Shown here piece after piece: positions 34,531 to 40,621 of a stretch of 40,621 bases of DNA; positions within the stretch are counted from its first letter, which is position 1; each line of letters opens with the position of its first letter. The stretch spans positions 1 through 40,621 of the forward strand of contig NZ_NPBJ01000019.1 in the NCBI RefSeq assembly GCF_002272075.1, written 5' to 3'. Below the pieces are notes generated by a model that made no database searches, was not told the DNA's origin, and saw only the letters and a list, made by a program, of their open reading frames with translations. This stretch comes from Terribacillus saccharophilus. GTDB taxonomy: Bacteria > Bacillota > Bacilli > Bacillales > Amphibacillaceae. A program made the position numbers and the translations under genes.

Positions 34531-35965
34531 ATGATAGCAAATCATCTATTTTTTTCGTATATGGCTTAAAATCAACTGAGCTATAGAATTGACCTATCAG
34601 CCGAACTGGATCTCCAAAAAAGAAATATTCATATAAGGTCTCCCTCGTGCCAAAAGAAGACATAACAAAGTCCCAAGCAAGCCGAAACAGCTTTACTCGA
34701 TCCTTCCCTAGTTTTGTCTTACTCTGCAAATAATGGTTCAATGCTGCTCCTTCTTCTGATTTAAACGCATGAAGCGGCGGGATACTCATCAGTCCGCTCG
34801 CTCCTAGCTGATGAATGGCAGGAGCAATTTCAGGATACTTACGTGCAAACAGATTGGACGCCACCTGGAGCGGTTTCAAATCCGGACAGAATGTTCCCCA
34901 CTGGTCAGGTGCAGCACCTGCTTCTGCTTGCTGCAGGAGTGATTGAAGTACCTCTGCTAAAATGACCAGATTAGCTGCTTTTTCCTGAACATGCTGATAC
35001 TCTGCGATATTGATTTCCTCTATTAAGGATTGAACTAGGCCGATGGCGAATTCCAGCTTCGCAATCCGACGAATCAGTACTTGATGCAAAGAGAAGGCAG
35101 CGAAATTGCTTTGGTTCTTAAAGCTGCTTGCTACTGCAACATTATCATAGTAGAAAATGCGCTCCCATGGAATGAGTACTTTATCAAACAACACGATTGT
35201 ATCTATCTCTTCGTATCGGGCACTCAGCGGATAGTCCGCTGTACTCTTCCCTCCGGCAAATGATTCTCTTGCTACAAATGTCAGACCTTCTGCATTGCTC
35301 GGGATGGCGAATCCGAAACCTCTATCCTGCTCAAAGCCACCTGACGACATGACTACCAGTTCATCCGTAATACCACCTTGGGTTGCTAACAGCTTTGCTC
35401 CTTGAATAATTATACCCTCAGCATTGCGATCCACGACTTTTGCAGCAATAGGCTCATCATTCTGCTCAAAATAGAAATCGGCTCGGTTTACCTGGGGATC
35501 AATAAATGTATGCGTCATCGTCAGATCATGCTGTCGTACATATTCATAATAGCTTCGCAGGTGATCAGGAAAACAGTTATCCTTTCCTTCCAATAACGAA
35601 GCTGAAGATGCGAGTGCCATCAGTACCGTATTCATATAATCCGGGCTGCGGCCAACCATTCCATGTGTCTGTTCCGCCCAGCATTTAATCATACCGCCTC
35701 GCCTTTTCAGGTCGTCCTTCGTCTCAGGTTTAAGAAAGGAAAGACCATAACGCTCTCCGGTATCACTGTCTTTATAAGTTAGTACATCCGTATAGGCAGC
35801 ATCATGCTGCAGATCGTATAATTCTGCTTGTGTACGCATTACCCCTCGGAACGCACTATGCTTGGAAAGAGGCTTCTTCACAATTGATTTACCATTCAAT
35901 ACTTTGTTACCTAACGCATCAATACTGGCAAGATAGGCATCTCCAGTTCTGATAGACAAATACAC
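34529..35965 (-). CDS. hpaB: 4-hydroxyphenylacetate 3-hydroxylase family (HpaB) oxygenase
   Basis: A 478-residue FADH2-dependent monooxygenase of the HpaB/YoaI group. Typical stretches are GRSPDYMNTVLMALASS near residue 105, DLTMTHTFIDPQVNR, GIIIQGAKLLATQGG and VLIPWERIFYYDNVAVASSF, followed by the helical C-terminal domain. It needs a separate flavin reductase (HpaC), which is not in this window. The frame opens with GTG at 35965, but a TTG two codons later is better spaced from AGGGGTG. Exact substrate unknown; phenols are usual for the family. Confidence 0.9.
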   Translation of the reverse strand: MYLSIRTGDAYLASIDALGNKVLNGKSIVKKPLSKHSAFRGVMRTQAELYDLQHDAAYTDVLTYKDSDTGERYGLSFLKPETKDDLKRRGGMIKCWAEQTHGMVGRSPDYMNTVLMALASSASLLEGKDNCFPDHLRSYYEYVRQHDLTMTHTFIDPQVNRADFYFEQNDEPIAAKVVDRNAEGIIIQGAKLLATQGGITDELVVMSSGGFEQDRGFGFAIPSNAEGLTFVARESFAGGKSTADYPLSARYEEIDTIVLFDKVLIPWERIFYYDNVAVASSFKNQSNFAAFSLHQVLIRRIAKLEFAIGLVQSLIEEINIAEYQHVQEKAANLVILAEVLQSLLQQAEAGAAPDQWGTFCPDLKPLQVASNLFARKYPEIAPAIHQLGASGLMSIPPLHAFKSEEGAALNHYLQSKTKLGKDRVKLFRLAWDFVMSSFGTRETLYEYFFFGDPVRLIGQFYSSVDFKPYTKKIDDLLS

Positions 35966-36027
35966 ACACCCCTGTCATTGTTATCCAAAACGGATAAGCT
36001 GTTCTTTTCATGCAGATACTAGAGCTG

Positions 36028-36120
36028 TTATTCTCCCTTTCGTCTTTCTATTACCGTACGTACTGCCGCAAGGAAGACAATCAAGATAAAAACACCAAAA
36101 GCAAACAGCATCGTAAACAT
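36028..36120 (-). CDS. Small single-TM peptide, 30 residues
   Basis: ATG 36120 opens a 30-codon frame: a hydrophobic helix MFTMLFAFGVFILIVFLAAV followed by a basic/acidic tail ending RRKGE, and a TAA at 36030-36028. GAGGGGG lies seven to eight bases upstream. The helix-plus-charged-tail design is that of real bacterial small membrane proteins. It is divergent from ldh. A 69-codon frame on the other strand over the same bases looks non-coding (low-complexity Lys/Thr/Asn). Function unknown. Confidence 0.6.
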   Translation of the reverse strand: MFTMLFAFGVFILIVFLAAVRTVIERRKGE

Positions 36121-36190
36121 ACAAAAACCCCCTCAAAGAAGAATATTCCAATCGTTCACAATTTATTCAAAACAAACTACTTGATTAAGT

Positions 36191-36239
36191 TTGTGAAGTA
36201 TTGCACAATGTATTTATAAAGAATGTGAAATTATTCACA
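36191..36239 (+). promoter_or_regulatory. Two Rex-like operators before ldh
   Basis: TTGTGAAGTATTGCACAA (36191-36208) differs at one defined base from the Rex consensus TTGTGAA-N4-TTCACAA. The second box, TGTGAAATTATTCACA (36224-36239), is a perfect dyad lacking only the outer bases. Rex represses fermentation genes when NADH is low, which fits lactate dehydrogenase. A TATAAA at 36213-36218 with TTGTGA 18 bases earlier may be the promoter. Confidence 0.8.
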
Positions 36240-36247
36240 TATTATAA

Positions 36248-37225
<978 letters not shown>

Positions 37226-37258
37226 CCCAAACTCCATCAGAAATGAGATGAGCATAGC

Positions 37259-38881
37259 ATGTGGATGCAAGCGTATGATCCGTTTGGCAATGAGTATGTT
37301 AGTGCAATCATCGCCTTTTTACCGATTCTGTTTTTCTTAGTTGGTTTGACTGCTTTCAAAATGAAAGGAATACTTGCTGCAGGACTGACGCTGCTTATCA
37401 GCTTCGCCGTAGCGGTATTCGTCTTCCAGATGCCCGCACTCAAAGCGTTATCCGCTATCGTTCTTGGTATCGGAAATGGTTTATGGCCGATTGGCTACAT
37501 CGTCATTATGGCGGTATGGCTGTATAAACTGGCTGTCAAATCCGGCAAATTCGATGTTATCCGCGGCAGCATCGCAAGTATCTCGCAAGATCATCGTTTA
37601 CAGCTCTTATTAATTGGGTTTAGTTTTAATGCATTTCTGGAAGGAGCAGCAGGCTTCGGGGTACCGATTGCCATCAGCGCAGCCCTTCTTGCTCAGCTTG
37701 GTTTCAAGCCGCTAAAAGCAGCAGGACTTTGTTTGATCGCCAATGCAGCATCAGGAGCTTTCGGTGCTATCGGAATTCCTGTCATTACGGGCGCTCAGCT
37801 TGGCGGCATCAGCAGTTTGGAGCTTTCCCGGACACTTGCCTTGATCCTGCCGCCAGTCAGTTTTCTGATTCCGTTCCTGCTCGTCTTTATCCTGAACGGA
37901 TTCAAAGGTATTAAAGAGACCCTACCAGCTTTGCTTGTACTTAGCGGAACGTATACAATCATTCAAACTGCGACTATGATTTTCATCGGTCCGGAGCTTG
38001 CCAATATCGGAGCTGCTCTGATCAGTATGGGAGTACTTGCCCTCTTCCTTCGTAAATGGCAGCCAAAGCATATTTACCGGGAAAAAGGTGCAGAAGTTCA
38101 AGAGGAGCCTGCAAAGTATACATTAGGCCAAGTTGCTAAGGCATGGTCACCATTCTATATCCTGACTATCGTCATCGCTTTTTGGAGCGCACCATTCTTT
38201 AAAAATCTATTTGCACCAGAAGCTCCGTTGGCAGGCTGGATTGCTTACTTGAAAATGCCATTTCTACATCAGGAAGTGGTCAAGATTGCACCGATTGCCG
38301 TTACGGATACACCGATGGACGCCATCCTGAAGCTGGACTTTGTTTCTGCAACCGGCACAGCTATCCTCGTAGCCGTCATTCTGACTAGTTTGTTCAGCCG
38401 GAATATCAACTTGAAATGCGCTGCCAGCGGATTACAGGAAGCAGCCAAAGAACTATGGATTCCAGTTCTCACAATCTGCTTTATCATGGCGTTTGCAAAT
38501 CTATCAAACTATGCCGGACTAAGCGCATCCATAGGTTTGGCCTTAGCTAAAACAGGCAGCCTGTTTCCATTATTCAGCCCAATACTCGGCTGGATTGGCG
38601 TTTTCATCACCGGCTCTGTTGTCAGCAATAATGCACTGTTTGGTACATTGCAAGTCGTCACCGGCAGCCAGATTGGTACAAGCTCAGCCCTGCTCCTATC
38701 TGCCAATACAGCAGGCGGTGTCATGGCCAAGCTCATCTCACCGCAGTCTATCGCGATTGCAACAGCAGCTGTAAAAGAGACAGGTAATGAATCAGCTTTG
38801 TTTAATCAGACGATTAAGTACAGCTTGATGCTGGCTGGATTTGTATGTGTATTGACATTTGTTTTATCTCTGTTTTTATAA
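37259..38881 (+). CDS. lctP: L-lactate permease (LctP/LldP family)
   Basis: A 540-residue membrane protein with about twelve to fourteen helices. Family stretches are [75 protein letters not shown] and [16 protein letters not shown], the last near the C-terminal end. It moves lactate with protons. It begins 33 bases after ldh and shares its transcript. The ribosome binding site is weak. A strong terminator follows at 38952. Confidence 0.95.
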   Translation: MWMQAYDPFGNEYVSAIIAFLPILFFLVGLTAFKMKGILAAGLTLLISFAVAVFVFQMPALKALSAIVLGIGNGLWPIGYIVIMAVWLYKLAVKSGKFDVIRGSIASISQDHRLQLLLIGFSFNAFLEGAAGFGVPIAISAALLAQLGFKPLKAAGLCLIANAASGAFGAIGIPVITGAQLGGISSLELSRTLALILPPVSFLIPFLLVFILNGFKGIKETLPALLVLSGTYTIIQTATMIFIGPELANIGAALISMGVLALFLRKWQPKHIYREKGAEVQEEPAKYTLGQVAKAWSPFYILTIVIAFWSAPFFKNLFAPEAPLAGWIAYLKMPFLHQEVVKIAPIAVTDTPMDAILKLDFVSATGTAILVAVILTSLFSRNINLKCAASGLQEAAKELWIPVLTICFIMAFANLSNYAGLSASIGLALAKTGSLFPLFSPILGWIGVFITGSVVSNNALFGTLQVVTGSQIGTSSALLLSANTAGGVMAKLISPQSIAIATAAVKETGNESALFNQTIKYSLMLAGFVCVLTFVLSLFL

Positions 38882-38949
38882 AAAGAGCGTGCGCAATTTA
38901 CGAGGTCATAGAAAAACTACTAACTTCGAAATTTTAGTTGTCAAACAGA

Positions 38950-39001
38950 CAAAAGGAGGATCTGAACGTTCAATTTTTGAACGAACAGATCTTCCTTTTT
39001 A
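38950..39001 (+). terminator. Strong terminator after lctP
   Basis: A long hairpin, GGATCTG and CGTTCAA on the 5' arm and TTGAACG and CAGATC on the 3' arm, closes on a three-base loop near 38975 and ends in CCTTTTT. Confidence 0.85.
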
Positions 39002-39118
39002 CTAGTTTATATTATACATCCTCCTTCTCCAAATCCTTTCTATGCCTCTACCCAAGCAATTTTATTACATGTACATACAATATTCTGAAAGAAAATCATA
39101 TGAGGACTATAGTTTATT

Positions 39119-40474
39119 ATGGAGGTGTTAGACATCGCATCAAAAACGAAATTGACCGGTCGTGTTATTTTCAGAGGCGAACCGGGATATGAAGAAGCAC
39201 GACTTAATTGGAATCCGTTCACTGACACATACCCCCTTGTTATTGTGTTCGCACAAGAACATGATGATGTGGTCAATGCAATAAAATGGGCACGAGAAAA
39301 CAATGTCCCTCTTCGTGCTCGTGGCGGGCGACACGCTTTAGAAAGAAATATGTCTGTTGTAAGAGACGGCATCATCATCGATGTCAGCGACATGACTCGA
39401 GTTCGACTAAATAGTAAGAAGGAAATAGCTCTTATTGAAACCGGCATTGATGTAGGACCGCTTGTCAGTACTTTAGCCAAATACGGCCTCATGTCTCCAT
39501 TTGGAGATAGTCCTACCGTGGGAATTGCCGGTCTTACACTTGGAGGAGGAATTGGACCACTTCAACGTACAATCGGTCTTGCTAGTGATAATCTCATTGG
39601 AGTAAAAATGGTTGATGCGGATGGAAGAACAATAATAGCTGATGAAAACAATAATTCTGACCTCTTGTGGGCTTCACGCGGTGGAGGCGGAGGAAATTTC
39701 GGCATAGCTACAGAATACAAATATAAGGTACATCGTGCACCTGAAAAGGCAACGGTATTCGACATTAATTGGCCTTGGGAACAATTAGAAGACGTTGTGA
39801 AGGTTTGGCAAAGGTGGTCTCCATCTGTTGACGAAAGATTAGGCACTAGTTTAAGTATTAACACTAAAACCAATGGGTTGCTCCAAGCAACAGGTCTGTT
39901 TCTAGGTTCAAAAGCAGAGTTAACTGGTTTGTTAGAACCATTGTTAACCACGGGTACGCCATCAGAGGTTAACATTCAAACTTTGCCTTGGCCTGCTGTC
40001 GTTAGAAATCGACTTCAACCTGATCAAATACCAACAGATATGGCGAACAAATTTTCTTCATCTTTTGGATTTCAGCCATTTCCTGATGAGGCAATCAAAG
40101 CTATGCGCTATTTTCTAGAAAACGCAACCGGAAGTGAGTCCAATTTCTTCTTTCTAAACTGGGGGGGCGCAGTAAGCAGAGTTTCTCCAGAAGCAACAGC
40201 ATTCTTTTGGCGTGATCCAAAGTTTTATTTTGAGTGGAGTGCAACTTGGAAAAACCCTTCTGACGCCCAGAGAAACATCGCGTTAGTAGAAAGAACTCGT
40301 GAGATGTTGAAGCCGTTCTCCAAGGGATCCTATGTCAATGTTCCGGATTTTAATATTAAAAACTTCGGAAGTGCTTATTATGGAACAAACTTTGACAGAC
40401 TCCGGGAAGTAAAAACAAAGTATGATCCAAAGAATGTATTCCACTATCCGCAAAGTATACCTCCATTTTACTAA
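39119..40474 (+). CDS. FAD-linked oxidase, berberine-bridge (BBE) type
   Basis: A 451-residue oxidase of the FAD-binding PCMH plus BBE group (YvdP/YgaK-like). The FAD domain shows ENNVPLRARGGRHALERN, where His is the usual covalent FAD anchor. SPTVGIAGLTLGGGIG has Ser where bicovalent members have Cys, so a single covalent link is expected. The BBE tail is YYGTNFDRLREVKTKYDPKN. The substrate is probably a sugar or phenolic alcohol. The start is unclear: ATG 39119 has only GAGGA 12 bases upstream, while a perfect GGAGGTG lies inside the frame at 39120-39126, pointing to a start a few codons downstream. The stretch 40475-40621 has no gene. Confidence 0.88.
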   Translation: MEVLDIASKTKLTGRVIFRGEPGYEEARLNWNPFTDTYPLVIVFAQEHDDVVNAIKWARENNVPLRARGGRHALERNMSVVRDGIIIDVSDMTRVRLNSKKEIALIETGIDVGPLVSTLAKYGLMSPFGDSPTVGIAGLTLGGGIGPLQRTIGLASDNLIGVKMVDADGRTIIADENNNSDLLWASRGGGGGNFGIATEYKYKVHRAPEKATVFDINWPWEQLEDVVKVWQRWSPSVDERLGTSLSINTKTNGLLQATGLFLGSKAELTGLLEPLLTTGTPSEVNIQTLPWPAVVRNRLQPDQIPTDMANKFSSSFGFQPFPDEAIKAMRYFLENATGSESNFFFLNWGGAVSRVSPEATAFFWRDPKFYFEWSATWKNPSDAQRNIALVERTREMLKPFSKGSYVNVPDFNIKNFGSAYYGTNFDRLREVKTKYDPKNVFHYPQSIPPFY

Positions 40475-40621
40475 AGGTCTGGTTTCGGTATTGTTCTAGT
40501 AGGTACCACATCTAACATTCTAAAAAATGAGCGCTCCTTAAAAATGGCCTAATTGAGTAGGGCGTGCTGAAAAACTACAATATCATGATAAAGAATAACC
40601 ATATAAAGAAAAAAAGTAGAA

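Noticed and set aside
36010-36219. 69-codon plus-strand ORF before ldh
   Set aside because: It has low-complexity Lys/Thr/Asn composition, no ribosome binding site, and overlaps the better-supported small membrane peptide on the other strand and the Rex-like boxes.

Overview
The window looks like chromosomal DNA of a spore-former-type Bacillota, family Bacillaceae (a Terribacillus- or Virgibacillus-like genus is a guess). The evidence is the ydiK-ydiL / groES-groEL divergent arrangement known from Bacillus subtilis, a CIRCE (HrcA) operator, class I SAM and lysine riboswitches, strong GGAGG ribosome binding sites, AzlCD, a lactate dehydrogenase / lactate permease pair with Rex-like boxes, and a FusB-type EF-G-binding protein. 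No tRNA, rRNA, CRISPR array or complete insertion sequence was seen.

Positions 1-8150 are an AT-rich accessory region directly downstream of groEL. It holds a decayed coiled-coil gene, a Gfo/Idh/MocA oxidoreductase, a complete type II-A (Eco1/St85-like) retron, about 1 kb of degenerate DNA, a two-TM membrane protein gene broken by one frameshift in a homopolymer, and an unrecognised 456-residue protein with a PD-(D/E)XK-like motif preceded by an overlapping 33-codon ORF. The retron has an NDT-like effector with a winged helix, an ncRNA whose a1/a2 repeats and hairpins can be read directly, and a reverse transcriptase. It sits between two imperfect direct repeats (2001 and 4270). In B. subtilis 168 the DNA next to groEL carries the BsuMI restriction-modification genes, so this may be a recurring insertion site for defence genes.

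Positions 8150-40621 are mostly ordinary core and accessory metabolism. In order: groESL with a sigma-A promoter and CIRCE; ydiL-ydiK; GNAT, AhpD-like, Lrp and FusB genes; a 32-codon small gene; a WYL regulator divergent from a VOC protein; doxX; a CMD-cupin-MerR operon behind a 19-bp-spacer MerR-type promoter; an AGCS symporter; an isochorismatase-type hydrolase; an M42-like protein that has lost nearly all metal ligands and lies behind a SAM riboswitch; a transglutaminase-like protein with a small membrane protein; DegV; a LysP-type permease behind a lysine riboswitch; a second doxX; and a Rap-like TPR protein.

The rest runs: a ribA-ribD-HAD phosphatase operon, which on paper makes 5-amino-6-ribitylaminouracil without RibE or RibH; ybaK; an XRE regulator / membrane protein pair with two matched operators on its promoter; a P-loop kinase-like gene and DUF523; an XRE-cupin regulator divergent from azlCD; an HpaB-family oxygenase; a 30-codon membrane peptide gene; ldh-lctP; and a BBE-type FAD oxidase.

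The most interesting regions are the retron island with its orphan neighbours, the SAM-riboswitch-controlled M42 pseudoenzyme, the incomplete riboflavin operon, and three small genes that standard length cut-offs would miss. All family assignments come from reading motifs; no database search was run.
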